DNA of 64,000 nt, from contig CAMTUU010000007.1 of assembly GCA_947085045.1 (NCBI GenBank), positions 1 through 64,000 of the forward strand, in the 5' to 3' direction. Position 1 is the first letter of the stretch, and each line of letters starts with the position of its first letter. Below are positions 26,952 through 38,668 of the stretch, one piece after another. This stretch comes from Pseudolysinimonas_A sp947085045. Lineage in GTDB: Bacteria; Actinomycetota; Actinomycetes; Actinomycetales; Microbacteriaceae. Made by a program: the position numbers and the translations under genes. The notes under the pieces are model-generated. The model was not told the DNA's origin, did no database searches, and worked only from the letters and a program-made list of their open reading frames with translations.

Positions 26952-28433
26952 ATGACAACCGCAACGACCGCCTCGGCCATCAAGCAGGTCGCGATCAACG
27001 ACATCGGATCTGCTGAAGACTTCCTGGCCGCGGTCGAGAAGACGCTCAAGTTCTTCAACGACGGAGACCTCATCGAGGGCACCGTCGTCAAGATCGACCG
27101 CGACGAGGTCCTCCTCGACGTCGGCTACAAGACCGAGGGTGTCATCCCCTCCCGCGAACTCTCCATCAAGCACGACGTCGACCCCTCCGAGGTCGTCAAC
27201 GTCGGTGACATGGTGGAAGCCCTCGTTCTCCAGAAGGAGGACAAGGAAGGTCGCCTCATCCTGTCGAAGAAGCGCGCGCAGTACGAGCGTGCGTGGGGCG
27301 ACGTCGAGAAGATCAAGGACACCGACGGCGTCGTGACCGGCAAGGTCATCGAGGTCGTCAAGGGCGGCCTGATCGTCGACATCGGCCTCCGTGGCTTCCT
27401 CCCGGCCTCGCTCATCGAGCTGCGCCGCGTGCGGGACCTCACGCCGTACCTCGACCAGGAGATCGAGGCGAAGATCCTCGAGCTCGACAAGAACCGCAAC
27501 AACGTCGTCCTGAGCCGCCGCGCGCTGCTCGAGCAGACGCAGTCGGAGTCGCGCTCGACGTTCCTCAACAACCTCGCCAAGGGCCAGGTCCGCAAGGGCG
27601 TCGTGTCCTCGATCGTCAACTTCGGCGCGTTCGTCGACCTCGGCGGTGTGGACGGCCTCGTGCACGTCTCCGAGCTGTCGTGGAAGCACATCGAGCACGC
27701 GTCGGAGGTCGTCGAGGTCGGCCAGGAGGTCACCGTCGAGATCCTCGAGGTCGACATGGAGCGTGAGCGCGTGTCGCTCTCGCTCAAGGCGACCCAGGAG
27801 GACCCGTGGCAGGTCTTCGCCCGCACCCACGCGATCGGCCAGATCGCTCCCGGTAAGGTCACCAAGCTCGTCCCGTTCGGTGCGTTCGTGCGCGTCGCGG
27901 AGGGCATCGAGGGCCTCGTCCACATCTCGGAGCTCAGCGGTAAGCACGTCGAGCTGGCCGAGCAGGTCGTGTCGGTCGGCGAGGAGGTCTTCGTCAAGGT
28001 CATCGACATCGACCTCGAGCGTCGCCGCATCTCGCTCTCGCTGAAGCAGGCGAACGAGTCGGTCGACCCGACCGGCAGCGAGTTCGACTCCGGCCTGGCC
28101 GCGCTGTACGGCATGGTCACCGAGTACGACGAGCAGGGCAACTACAAGTTCCCGGAGGGCTTCGACGCGGAGTCGGGCGAGTGGCTCGAGGGCTTCGACG
28201 CCCAGCGCGAGACCTGGGAGGCCGAGTATGCGGCGGCCCAGGCCCGCTGGGAGCTCCACAAGACCCAGGTGCTCGCCGCCGAGGAGAAGGGCATCGCCGA
28301 TGCCCCCGCCGCCGGTTCGTCGGCCGCGGCGCCGTCGGGCAACTCGTTCTCGAGCGAGGGCTCCTCGACCGGCACGCTGGCCGATGACGAGTCGCTGGCC
28401 GCGCTCCGCGAGAAGCTCGCGGGCAACAGCTAG
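26952..28433 (+). CDS. rpsA: 30S ribosomal protein S1
   Basis: S1 binds mRNA on the small ribosomal subunit. The 493-residue protein has four S1 repeats, at about residues 36-105, 123-188, 209-277 and 294-364 (for example GTVVKIDRDEVLLDVGYKTEGVIP and GVVSSIVNFGAFVDLGGVDGLVHVSELSW), which is the usual actinobacterial number. The C-terminal tail is acidic then Ser/Ala-rich. The ATG is preceded by ccggag. In this species leaderless genes are common, and S1 is not expected to be needed for them. It is followed by a strong terminator. Confidence 0.97.
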   Translation: MTTATTASAIKQVAINDIGSAEDFLAAVEKTLKFFNDGDLIEGTVVKIDRDEVLLDVGYKTEGVIPSRELSIKHDVDPSEVVNVGDMVEALVLQKEDKEGRLILSKKRAQYERAWGDVEKIKDTDGVVTGKVIEVVKGGLIVDIGLRGFLPASLIELRRVRDLTPYLDQEIEAKILELDKNRNNVVLSRRALLEQTQSESRSTFLNNLAKGQVRKGVVSSIVNFGAFVDLGGVDGLVHVSELSWKHIEHASEVVEVGQEVTVEILEVDMERERVSLSLKATQEDPWQVFARTHAIGQIAPGKVTKLVPFGAFVRVAEGIEGLVHISELSGKHVELAEQVVSVGEEVFVKVIDIDLERRRISLSLKQANESVDPTGSEFDSGLAALYGMVTEYDEQGNYKFPEGFDAESGEWLEGFDAQRETWEAEYAAAQARWELHKTQVLAAEEKGIADAPAAGSSAAAPSGNSFSSEGSSTGTLADDESLAALREKLAGNS

Positions 28434-28443
28434 GTAGTTCACG

Positions 28444-28481
28444 GAGAAGGGGCCGGACGTGTGATCGTCCGGCCCCTTCTC
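28444..28481 (+). terminator. Strong hairpin terminator after rpsA
   Basis: A perfect 16-bp stem, gagaaggggccggacg paired with its complement at 28466-28481, encloses the 6-nt loop tgtgat. It begins 10 nt after the rpsA stop. The tract after it (gttgcg) is not U-rich, as is common in actinobacteria. It can also serve the convergent DUF4126 gene. Confidence 0.85.
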
Positions 28482-28495
28482 GTTGCGAGGTGTGC

Positions 28496-29143
28496 TCAGC
28501 TGCCGTTCAGGACGCGATCGGTGCCCGGCGGTTCCGGGATGTCGGGAACGCCGAGCTTCTTCTCCCGGCGCGTCCGCCGCATCCGCCGGAACAGGGCGAC
28601 GAGCCCGGCGACCAGTCCGATGAGGGCGAGGATCACGAGGGCGGGGAACAGCAGCGCGAGGATGCTGAGGATCACCGACGAAACGTCTTCGAGCGTGCTC
28701 AGAACCGGCGCGGCCATTCCCGCGGTCGCCGTGTTGGCGGGGATCCGGGTGAGCGTCTTGCCGGCGTGCACGGCGAGTGACAGCAGGATGCCGATGACGA
28801 TCGGCACCCACTGGTTGCTCGCGAAGAAGGCGGCCGGGTCGGTCACCGACGCGGTCTCGGACGTCGTGCCGGTGCCGAACAGGATGCCGCCGGCGGCGGG
28901 CCGCACGATCGTCTGGATCCAGTCGTTGACGCTGTCCACGACCGGGATCTTGTCGGCGACGACCTCGATCACGAAGAGCACGCCGAGGATGACGAGCACC
29001 CACTCATTCCCGAGCCAGGACCACGCCTGCGGCAGGTCGATCCAGTCGAAGAACCGGCTGCCGAGGCCGACGAGCAGCAGCGGGATGTAGGCGTTGAGTC
29101 CGGCGGCGGCCGCGAGGCCGGTCCCCGTGAGGAGCTCGAGCAT
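28496..29143 (-). CDS. DUF4126 membrane protein
   Basis: The 215-residue protein has five to six hydrophobic segments and the DUF4126 pattern LTGTGLAAAAGLNAYIPLLLVGLGSR at its start, with PVVDSVNDWIQTIVRPAAGGILF in the middle. The C-terminus is basic (RRMRRTRREKK). Function unknown. Two ATGs are possible; the second, at 29143, is preferred because the -10 TATCGT then lies exactly 6 nt upstream, the spacing used elsewhere here. It is divergent from coaE. Confidence 0.75.
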   Translation of the reverse strand: MLELLTGTGLAAAAGLNAYIPLLLVGLGSRFFDWIDLPQAWSWLGNEWVLVILGVLFVIEVVADKIPVVDSVNDWIQTIVRPAAGGILFGTGTTSETASVTDPAAFFASNQWVPIVIGILLSLAVHAGKTLTRIPANTATAGMAAPVLSTLEDVSSVILSILALLFPALVILALIGLVAGLVALFRRMRRTRREKKLGVPDIPEPPGTDRVLNGS

Positions 29144-29148
29144 GCCCA

Positions 29149-29155
29149 TACGATA
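29149..29155. promoter_or_regulatory. Shared symmetric -10 for coaE and DUF4126
   Basis: The heptamer TACGATA reads TACGAT on the plus strand, ending 6 nt before the coaE ATG. On the minus strand it reads TATCGT, ending 6 nt before the DUF4126 ATG at 29143. One near-palindromic box would therefore drive two leaderless genes in opposite directions. Confidence 0.5.
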
Positions 29156-29160
29156 GCCAC

Positions 29161-29775
29161 ATGCTGCTCGTGGCCCTGACGGGCGGGATCGCGTCGGGCA
29201 AGTCGACCGTCGCCCGCCGGCTCGCCGAACACGGCGCGGTGATCGTGGATGCCGACCAGGTCGCCCGTCAGGTGGTCGAACCGGGGGAGCCGGCTCTCGC
29301 CCGCATCGCCGAGGAGTTCGGTCCCGGCGTCATCGCGGCCGACGGGTCGCTCGACCGGCCCGCTCTGGGCGCCGTCATCTTCAGCGATCCCGAGGGCCGG
29401 CTCAAGCTCAACGCGATCACGCACCCCGCGGTGCTCGACCGGTCACGCGCGCTCTTCGCGGAGGCGGGCGCGACGGACCCTCACGCGGTGGTCGTGTACG
29501 ACGTCCCCTTGCTCGTCGAAGCGGGCCGCAGCGACGAGTTCGATCTCATCGTGGTCGTGCACGCGGCGACCGAGACCCGGATCGCACGGATGATCGAGCA
29601 GCGCGGCATGACGCGCGACGAGGCGCTGCACCGCATCAACTCCCAATCGACCGACACCGACAGGTTCGCGATCGCCGACGTCGTGATCGACGCCGACGGC
29701 ACGCTCGAGGAGACCCTCATCCAGTCCGATGCGCTCTGGGAGAACCTCCGAGCGCGTGTCGGAGGCGCCGCCTAG
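29161..29775 (+). CDS. coaE: Dephospho-CoA kinase CoaE
   Basis: CoaE phosphorylates dephospho-CoA, the last step of coenzyme A synthesis. The 204-residue product has the P-loop LTGGIASGKSTVARRL near its start, DADQVARQVV, and HPAVLDRSRALF with VVYDVPLLVEAG. It lacks the extra C-terminal GrpB-type domain of mycobacterial CoaE. The ATG is 6 nt after a -10 box. The next gene, uvrB, starts 10 nt after its stop. Confidence 0.95.
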   Translation: MLLVALTGGIASGKSTVARRLAEHGAVIVDADQVARQVVEPGEPALARIAEEFGPGVIAADGSLDRPALGAVIFSDPEGRLKLNAITHPAVLDRSRALFAEAGATDPHAVVVYDVPLLVEAGRSDEFDLIVVVHAATETRIARMIEQRGMTRDEALHRINSQSTDTDRFAIADVVIDADGTLEETLIQSDALWENLRARVGGAA

Positions 29776-29778
29776 CCT
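29773..29778 (+). promoter_or_regulatory. -10 box for uvrB overlapping the coaE stop
   Basis: TAGCCT uses the TAG stop of coaE as its first three bases and ends 7 nt before the uvrB ATG. No LexA-type box (CGAAC-N4-GTTCG) is visible nearby. Confidence 0.4.
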
Positions 29779-29785
29779 GGACAGC

Positions 29786-31864
29786 ATGCAGCCCACTCGT
29801 GCCGTCCGGCCTTTCGAGGTCATCAGCGAGTACTCGCCGTCCGGTGATCAGCCGCAGGCGATCAAGGAGCTGGCCCAGCGCATCAACGCGGGCGAGACGG
29901 ATGTCGTGCTCCTGGGCGCCACCGGAACGGGCAAGTCGGCGACGACCGCCTGGCTCATCGAGCAGGTGCAGCGCCCCACGATCGTGCTCGCGCACAACAA
30001 GACCCTCGCCGCGCAGCTCGCCAACGAGTTCCGCGAGCTGATGCCGAACAATGCGGTCGAGTACTTCGTCTCGTACTACGACTACTACCAGCCCGAGGCG
30101 TACGTGCCGCAGACCGACACCTTCATCGAGAAGGACTCGTCGATCAACGCCGAGGTCGAGCGCCTGCGCCACTCGACGACCAACTCGCTGCTCTCGCGGC
30201 GCGACACCGTCGTGGTCTCGACCGTCTCCTGCATCTACGGTCTCGGCGCCGCGGAGGAGTACCTGGGCGCGATGGTCTCGCTCCAGATCGGCGACTCGAT
30301 CCCGCGCGACCGGCTCGTGCGCCAGTTCCTGAACATGCAGTACGACCGCAACGACGTCGACTTCTCGCGGGGCAAGTTCCGCGTGCGCGGCGACACGATC
30401 GAGATCATCCCGGTCTACGAAGAGCACGCCATCCGCATCGAGATGTTCGGCGACGAGATCGAGGCGCTCTACGCCCTCCATCCGCTCACCGGCGACGTGC
30501 TGCGCAAGATGGATGCCGTGTCGGTGTTCCCGGCGACGCACTACGCCGCGAGCCCCGAGGCGATGCACCGCGCGATCGCGTCGATCAAGGTCGAGCTCGC
30601 CGAACAGCTCGCGCTGTTCGAGAAGCAGGGCAAGCTGCTCGAGGCCCAGCGCCTGCGCATGCGCACCGCGTTCGACATCGAGATGATGGAGCAGATCGGC
30701 TTCTGCAACGGCATCGAGAACTACTCGCGGCACATCGACGGCCGCCAGCCGGGGGAGCCGCCGAACACGCTGCTCGACTACTTCCCCGACGACTTCCTGG
30801 TCGTCATCGACGAGTCGCATGCGACGGTGCCGCAGATCGGCGCGATGTACGAGGGGGATGCCTCGCGCAAGCGCACCCTCGTCGAGCACGGGTTCCGCTT
30901 GCCGAGCGCGCTCGACAACCGTCCGCTGCGCTGGGAGGAGTTCCTCGACCGCGTCGGTCAGAAGGTCTACCTCTCGGCCACCCCCGGCAAGTACGAGATG
31001 GGCATGGCCGACGGGGTGGTCGAGCAGATCATCCGCCCCACCGGTCTCGTCGACCCGCAGATCGTCGTGAAGCCGAGCAAGGGGCAGATCGACGACCTGC
31101 TCGAGCAGATCCGGCTGCGCGTCGAGCGCGACGAACGCGTCCTGGTCACGACGCTCACGAAGAAGATGGCGGAAGAACTGACCGCCTTCCTCGCCGAGCA
31201 CGGCGTCAACGTGCGCTACCTGCACTCCGACGTCGACACGCTGCGCCGAGTCGAGCTGCTCACCGAGCTGCGGGCCGGCGTCTACGACGTGCTCGTCGGC
31301 ATCAACCTCCTCCGCGAAGGCCTCGACCTGCCCGAGGTGTCGCTCGTCGCGATCCTCGACGCCGACAAGGAGGGGTTCCTCCGCTCGGGCACGTCGCTGA
31401 TCCAGACGATCGGTCGTGCCGCGCGCAACGTCGCCGGCGAGGTGCACATGTACGCCGACAACATGACCGACTCGATGAAGCGGGCGATCGAAGAGACCGA
31501 TCGCCGCCGCGAGAAGCAGGTCGCGTACAACATCGAACACGGCATCGAGCCGACCGCGCTCCGCAAGCGCATCGCCGACATCACCGAGGTGCTCGCGCGC
31601 GAGGGCGCCGACACCGAGAAGCTCCTCGCCGGGCGCAGCACGCCCGACGGCGCGCGCCGGCGCAGCCCCACGCCGAACCTCCGCCGTGAGGGCATCGGGG
31701 CAGCGGGCGCGACCGAGCTGGAGACGATCATCGCCGACCTCAACGCGCAGATGCTGCAGGCCGCCGGCGAGCTGAAGTTCGAGCTCGCGGCGCGGTTGCG
31801 CGACGAACTCGGCGACCTCAAGAAGGAGCTTCGGCAGATGGAGACCGCGGGCCACGTGCGGTAG
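29786..31864 (+). CDS. uvrB: Excinuclease ABC subunit B
   Basis: UvrB is the damage-verifying helicase-like subunit of nucleotide excision repair. The 692-residue protein has the Walker A GATGTGKSATTAW near residue 50, the beta-hairpin region VSYYDYYQPEAYVP, the DESH-type motif VVIDESHATVPQ, LVGINLLREGLDLPEVSLVAI and QTIGRAARN. A C-terminal UVR motif near the end (AAGELKFELAARLRDELGDL) contacts UvrC. ATG chosen at 29786; the longer frame is coaE shadow. Confidence 0.97.
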   Translation: MQPTRAVRPFEVISEYSPSGDQPQAIKELAQRINAGETDVVLLGATGTGKSATTAWLIEQVQRPTIVLAHNKTLAAQLANEFRELMPNNAVEYFVSYYDYYQPEAYVPQTDTFIEKDSSINAEVERLRHSTTNSLLSRRDTVVVSTVSCIYGLGAAEEYLGAMVSLQIGDSIPRDRLVRQFLNMQYDRNDVDFSRGKFRVRGDTIEIIPVYEEHAIRIEMFGDEIEALYALHPLTGDVLRKMDAVSVFPATHYAASPEAMHRAIASIKVELAEQLALFEKQGKLLEAQRLRMRTAFDIEMMEQIGFCNGIENYSRHIDGRQPGEPPNTLLDYFPDDFLVVIDESHATVPQIGAMYEGDASRKRTLVEHGFRLPSALDNRPLRWEEFLDRVGQKVYLSATPGKYEMGMADGVVEQIIRPTGLVDPQIVVKPSKGQIDDLLEQIRLRVERDERVLVTTLTKKMAEELTAFLAEHGVNVRYLHSDVDTLRRVELLTELRAGVYDVLVGINLLREGLDLPEVSLVAILDADKEGFLRSGTSLIQTIGRAARNVAGEVHMYADNMTDSMKRAIEETDRRREKQVAYNIEHGIEPTALRKRIADITEVLAREGADTEKLLAGRSTPDGARRRSPTPNLRREGIGAAGATELETIIADLNAQMLQAAGELKFELAARLRDELGDLKKELRQMETAGHVR

Positions 31865-31921
31865 CACCGGCGGAGACGTTCGCCCAGCGGGGACCGTCAG
31901 GCGGATGTCGGTGGCCCTCCG

Positions 31922-31927
31922 TACACT
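31922..31927 (+). promoter_or_regulatory. -10 box for leaderless uvrA
   Basis: TACACT ends exactly 6 nt before the GTG of uvrA. No Shine-Dalgarno is present. Confidence 0.5.
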
Positions 31928-31933
31928 TGCCGG

Positions 31934-34816
<2,883 letters not shown>

Positions 34817-36706
34817 GTGACGCGCCCGGCCCGGGCCGACGCGATCGAGTGGCGTCCCCAGCAGGGCGAGATCCCGACGTCGCCCGGGGTCTACCGATTC
34901 CGGGATGCCCGCGGCCGAGTGCTCTACGTCGGCAAGGCGATCAATCTCCGGCAGCGGCTGAGCAACTACTTCCAGCCGATGCGCAACCTGCACCAGCGCA
35001 CGCGCGCGATGGTGCTCACCGCGACCGGCGTCGAGTGGACCGTGGTCGGCAGCGACCGCGAGGCGCTCGACCTCGAATACGCCTGGATCAAGGAGTTCAC
35101 GCCGCCGTTCAACGTGAAGTTCCGCGACGACAAGACCTACCCGTACATGGTCGTCACGCTCGCCGACGAGGCGCCGCGCGTGATGGTGACGCGCAACCGC
35201 CGCATCCCGGGCGCGAAGTACTTCGGGCCGTACCCGAAGATCTGGGCGGTGCGCGACACGATCGAGCTGATGGTGCGGGCGTTCCCGATCCGCACCTGTT
35301 CCGACTCGTCGTACAAGCGCGCGATGCAGACCGGAAGGCCGTGTTTTCCCGGGCAGATCGGGCGCTGCGGCGGACCGTGTTCGGGACGGGTGTCGATCGA
35401 GGAGCACCGCGAGATCGTCAACGATTTCGTGGCGTTCATGACGCATCCCGACCGCGCCGTCGTGCGGCTGCTCGAGCGCGAGATGAAGAGCGCCGCGGCG
35501 GAGTTCGCCTACGAGCGGGCGGCGAAGATCCGCGACCGGCTGCAGGCGCTCGAGAACGTCCTGGAGCGCAGCGCGGTGGTGCTGTCCGAAGACACGATCG
35601 ACACGGATGTCTTCGGCATCGAGTACGACGAACTCGCCGCCGCCGTGCAGCAGTTCGCCGTGCGCGGCGGGCGTATCACCGGCACCCGCAGCTGGGTCGT
35701 CGACACCGAGCTCGACCTCCCGATCGGCGAGCTGGTCGAGGCGGTTCTGCTGAGCGCCTACGAGACGGAGCAGCCGCCGCGCGAGATCGTCGTGCCGAAG
35801 CTCCCCGACGACGCCGCGGCGCTCGAGGCCTGGCTGAGCGACCGGCGCACGAAGGGGTCGGTCGCACTCCGAGCGGCGCAGCGCGGCGACAAGGCGGCGA
35901 TCCTGCAGACCGCGACGATCAACGCGAAGCAGGCCCTCGGCCTCTACAAGATGCGACGCAGCGGCGATTACGTGGCGCGCACCCAGGCGCTCACCGACAT
36001 CCAGGAGGCGCTCGGGCTCGATGAGGCCCCGCTGCGCATCGAGTGCTACGACGTCTCGCACCTCGGCGGCACCAACATCGTCGCGTCGATGGTCGTCTTC
36101 GAAGACGGTCTGCCGCTCAAGAACTCCTACCGCAAGTTCGCGATCAAAGAGTACGCCGACGACCTCGAAGCAATCTCGCAGGTGCTCCGCCGGCGTCTCG
36201 CCCGGCTCGAGGAAGACGAGGCGGAGCCGGATGAGGGCCTCACGACCCGCAAGCGGTTCGCCTACCGGCCCGGGCTGATCCTCGTCGACGGCGGGGAGCC
36301 GCAGGTCAACGCCGCTGCGGCCGTGCTCGAGGAACTGGGCATCCGCGACATCCCGGTCGCCGGCATCGCGAAGCGTCTCGAAGAGATCTGGTTGCCGGGG
36401 GAGTCGTTCCCGGTCATCCTGCCCCGCAACAGCGAGGCGCTGTTCCTCATCCAGCGGCTCCGCGACGAGGCGCATCGGTTCGCGATCACCTTCCAGCGGC
36501 AGAAGCGCAAGAACGACATCTCGTCGGTGCTCTCCGAGATCCCCGGCCTCGGACCGGCCCGCGTGAAGGTGCTGCTCGCCCACTTCGGGTCGGTCGCCCG
36601 CCTGCGTGCGGCCTCGGCCGACGACATCGCCGAGGTACGCGGCGTCGGACCGTCCCTCGCCGCCGCGATCGTCGGTAGGCTGAACGGCGAATCCGAAGGG
36701 CAGTGA
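34817..36706 (+). CDS. uvrC: Excinuclease ABC subunit C
   Basis: UvrC makes both incisions around a lesion. The 629-residue protein has an N-terminal GIY-YIG nuclease (SPGVYRFRDARGRVLYVGKA), a UVR domain near residue 210 (AAAEFAYERAAKIRDRLQAL), an RNase H-like C-terminal nuclease (IECYDVSHLGGTNIVASMVVF; LILVDGGEPQVNAA) and a helix-hairpin-helix end (IPGLGPARVKVLLAHFGSV). GTG starts directly after the uvrA stop, so the genes form an operon. Confidence 0.97.
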   Translation: MTRPARADAIEWRPQQGEIPTSPGVYRFRDARGRVLYVGKAINLRQRLSNYFQPMRNLHQRTRAMVLTATGVEWTVVGSDREALDLEYAWIKEFTPPFNVKFRDDKTYPYMVVTLADEAPRVMVTRNRRIPGAKYFGPYPKIWAVRDTIELMVRAFPIRTCSDSSYKRAMQTGRPCFPGQIGRCGGPCSGRVSIEEHREIVNDFVAFMTHPDRAVVRLLEREMKSAAAEFAYERAAKIRDRLQALENVLERSAVVLSEDTIDTDVFGIEYDELAAAVQQFAVRGGRITGTRSWVVDTELDLPIGELVEAVLLSAYETEQPPREIVVPKLPDDAAALEAWLSDRRTKGSVALRAAQRGDKAAILQTATINAKQALGLYKMRRSGDYVARTQALTDIQEALGLDEAPLRIECYDVSHLGGTNIVASMVVFEDGLPLKNSYRKFAIKEYADDLEAISQVLRRRLARLEEDEAEPDEGLTTRKRFAYRPGLILVDGGEPQVNAAAAVLEELGIRDIPVAGIAKRLEEIWLPGESFPVILPRNSEALFLIQRLRDEAHRFAITFQRQKRKNDISSVLSEIPGLGPARVKVLLAHFGSVARLRAASADDIAEVRGVGPSLAAAIVGRLNGESEGQ

Positions 36707-37599
36707 CGGTGGCGCAACCACAGGTCGAGGCCGGCGCCGCGCGCCGTGAGCTCCTACTGGTCACCGGGATGTCCGGAGCGGGCCGCTCCACGGTCGGAAA
36801 CGCGCTCGAAGACCTCGGCTGGTACGTCGTCGACAACCTGCCGCCGCAGATGCTGCGGCCGCTCGTCGATCTCTCGCGGCACACCGGCGACACGATCCCG
36901 CGGGTCGCCGCCGTCGTCGACATCCGCGGCGGGAAGCTCTTCGCCGACGTGCAGGAGGCCCTCGAGTCCCTGCGCGGCACCGACGACACGCGTCTGCTCT
37001 TCCTCGACGCGACGGATGCCGCCCTCGTGCGCCGGTTCGAGTCGGTGCGCCGGCCGCATCCGCTGCAGGGCGACGGCACCCTGCTCGACGGCATCACGGC
37101 CGAGCGGTCACGACTGGCCGAGCTGCGCGAGCAGAGCGACATCGTGATCGACACGAGCGAGCTCAACATCCATCAGTTGAGCCTGCTCGTGCAGGAGCAG
37201 TTCGCGGCCGCCGGAGAACCCGCCATCCGGGTCACGGTGATGAGCTTCGGCTACAAGTACGGGCTGCCGTCCGACGCCGACCACGTCGCGGACTGCCGCT
37301 TCCTGCCGAACCCGTTCTGGATCCCCGAGCTCAAGCCGCTCACCGGACAGGACCCGCGGGTCAGCGAGTACGTGCTCGGGCTGCCCGGGGCGACGGACTT
37401 CGTCGACGGCTACGTCGAGGCGTTGCGCCCGGTGCTCGACGGGTACGGTCGCGAGAACAAGCGGCACGCTACGATTGCTCTGGGATGCACCGGCGGTAAG
37501 CACCGCTCCGTGGCGATGGCCGAGGAGCTGAAGGCCCGGCTGAGCGTGCTCCCGGGCCTCGCGGTCAGCGTGAAGCACCGCGATCTCGGTCGAGAATGA
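36703..37599 (+). CDS. rapZ: RapZ/YvcJ family nucleotide-binding protein
   Basis: The 298-residue product has the P-loop VTGMSGAGRSTVGNALEDLGW near its N-terminus and the C-terminal conserved block VTVMSFGYKYGLPSDADHV, RFLPNPFW and IALGCTGGKHRSVAMAEEL. In E. coli RapZ controls glmS through small RNA decay; in Gram-positives YvcJ is a nucleotidase of less clear role. GTG at 36703 overlaps uvrC by 4 nt; GTG at 36709 is an alternative. TAGGCT at 36676 and gaaggg suggest an extra internal promoter. yvcK, usual next in many actinobacteria, is absent. Confidence 0.92.
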   Translation: MTVAQPQVEAGAARRELLLVTGMSGAGRSTVGNALEDLGWYVVDNLPPQMLRPLVDLSRHTGDTIPRVAAVVDIRGGKLFADVQEALESLRGTDDTRLLFLDATDAALVRRFESVRRPHPLQGDGTLLDGITAERSRLAELREQSDIVIDTSELNIHQLSLLVQEQFAAAGEPAIRVTVMSFGYKYGLPSDADHVADCRFLPNPFWIPELKPLTGQDPRVSEYVLGLPGATDFVDGYVEALRPVLDGYGRENKRHATIALGCTGGKHRSVAMAEELKARLSVLPGLAVSVKHRDLGRE

Positions 37600-37633
37600 C
37601 CGACTTGATTTTTGACGTAGTGAGGACGACCGC

Positions 37634-38608
37634 GTGGCACTGACCGCCGATGTCAAAGAAGAACTGGCCGGCGTCGAGGTCGGCAAGACGGCCGTCCGGG
37701 CGGCGGAGCTCGCGGCGTTGCTGCGCTTCTCCAGCGGCCTCCATACGATCTCCAATCGCATCGCCGTCGAGGCGGAACTCGAATCGCCGAAGATCGCCCG
37801 CCGGGTGCGCAAGGATCTCGCCGAGTTGTACGGCGTGCGCAGCGAGGTGTCGGTCATCTCCGGCAGCAACCTCCGCCGCACGAGCACCTACCTCGTGCGC
37901 GTCATCGACGGGGCCGAGACCCTCGCCCGGCAGACCGGTCTGCTCGACGCCCGCAACCGTCCGGTGCGCGGGCTGCCGAACCGGCTCACCACCGGCTCCC
38001 GTGAGGAGCTCGCGGCGATCTGGCGCGGGGCCTTCCTCGCCACCGGATCGCTTACCGACCCGGGCCGGTCCGCGGCGCTCGAGATCGTCTGCCCCGGCAA
38101 CGAGGCCGCGATGGCGCTGGTCGGCGCGGCCGGCCGGCTCAAAGTCGCCGCGAAGGCGCGCGAGGTGCGCGGCTCGTTCCGCGTCGTCGTCCGCGACGGC
38201 GAGGCGATCGGCGCGATGCTGCAGCTGATGGGGGCGGGCGCGAGTGTCACCGCGTGGGAGGAACTGCGCCAGCGCCGCGAAGTGCGCGCCACCGCCAACC
38301 GCTTGGTCAACTTCGACGACGCCAACCTCCGCCGTTCCGCGCAGGCCGCCGTCGCCGCTTGCGCGCGGGTCGAGCGCGCCCTCGAGATCCTGGGCGACGA
38401 GGTGCCCGAGCACCTGCGGTACGCCGGCGCGCTCCGGCTCAGCCACCGCGATGCGAGTCTCGACGAGCTCGGCCATCACGCCGACCCGCCGATGACGAAG
38501 GACGCGGTCGCCGGACGGATCCGCCGCCTCCTCGCGATGGCCGACAAGAAGGCGTCCGACCTCGGGCTGCCGAGCACCGACGCCGGCCTGACCGACCTCG
38601 ACGACTGA
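37634..38608 (+). CDS. whiA: DNA-binding regulator WhiA
   Basis: WhiA is a conserved DNA-binding protein that in Streptomyces controls sporulation division genes with WhiB. The 324-residue product starts ALTADVKEELAGVEVGKTAVR. It has the degenerate LAGLIDADG fold in the first two thirds (GAFLATGSLTDPGRSAALEI) and a C-terminal helix-turn-helix (LRYAGALRLSHRDASLDELG; KDAVAGRIRRLLAMAD). In non-sporulating actinobacteria its targets are cell-cycle genes. GTG start with gaggac upstream. The stop lies within a REP-like repeat. Confidence 0.94.
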   Translation: MALTADVKEELAGVEVGKTAVRAAELAALLRFSSGLHTISNRIAVEAELESPKIARRVRKDLAELYGVRSEVSVISGSNLRRTSTYLVRVIDGAETLARQTGLLDARNRPVRGLPNRLTTGSREELAAIWRGAFLATGSLTDPGRSAALEIVCPGNEAAMALVGAAGRLKVAAKAREVRGSFRVVVRDGEAIGAMLQLMGAGASVTAWEELRQRREVRATANRLVNFDDANLRRSAQAAVAACARVERALEILGDEVPEHLRYAGALRLSHRDASLDELGHHADPPMTKDAVAGRIRRLLAMADKKASDLGLPSTDAGLTDLDD

Positions 38609-38631
38609 CCGCGTTGCGGGGCGTCAAGACC
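38603..38631. repeat. REP-like repeat, degenerate copy C, overlapping whiA stop
   Basis: This 29-nt stretch matches the core of copy A (427-455) at 22 of 29 positions by direct comparison. It contains the whiA TGA, as copy B contains the hisI TGA. Confidence 0.45.
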
Positions 38632-38656
38632 CCGGCGGCTGAGGGTCGCCCGAGCG

Positions 38657-38662
38657 TAGGCT
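38657..38662 (+). promoter_or_regulatory. -10 box for leaderless sodA
   Basis: TAGGCT ends exactly 6 nt before the ATG of sodA. Confidence 0.5.
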
Positions 38663-38668
38663 GAAGGC

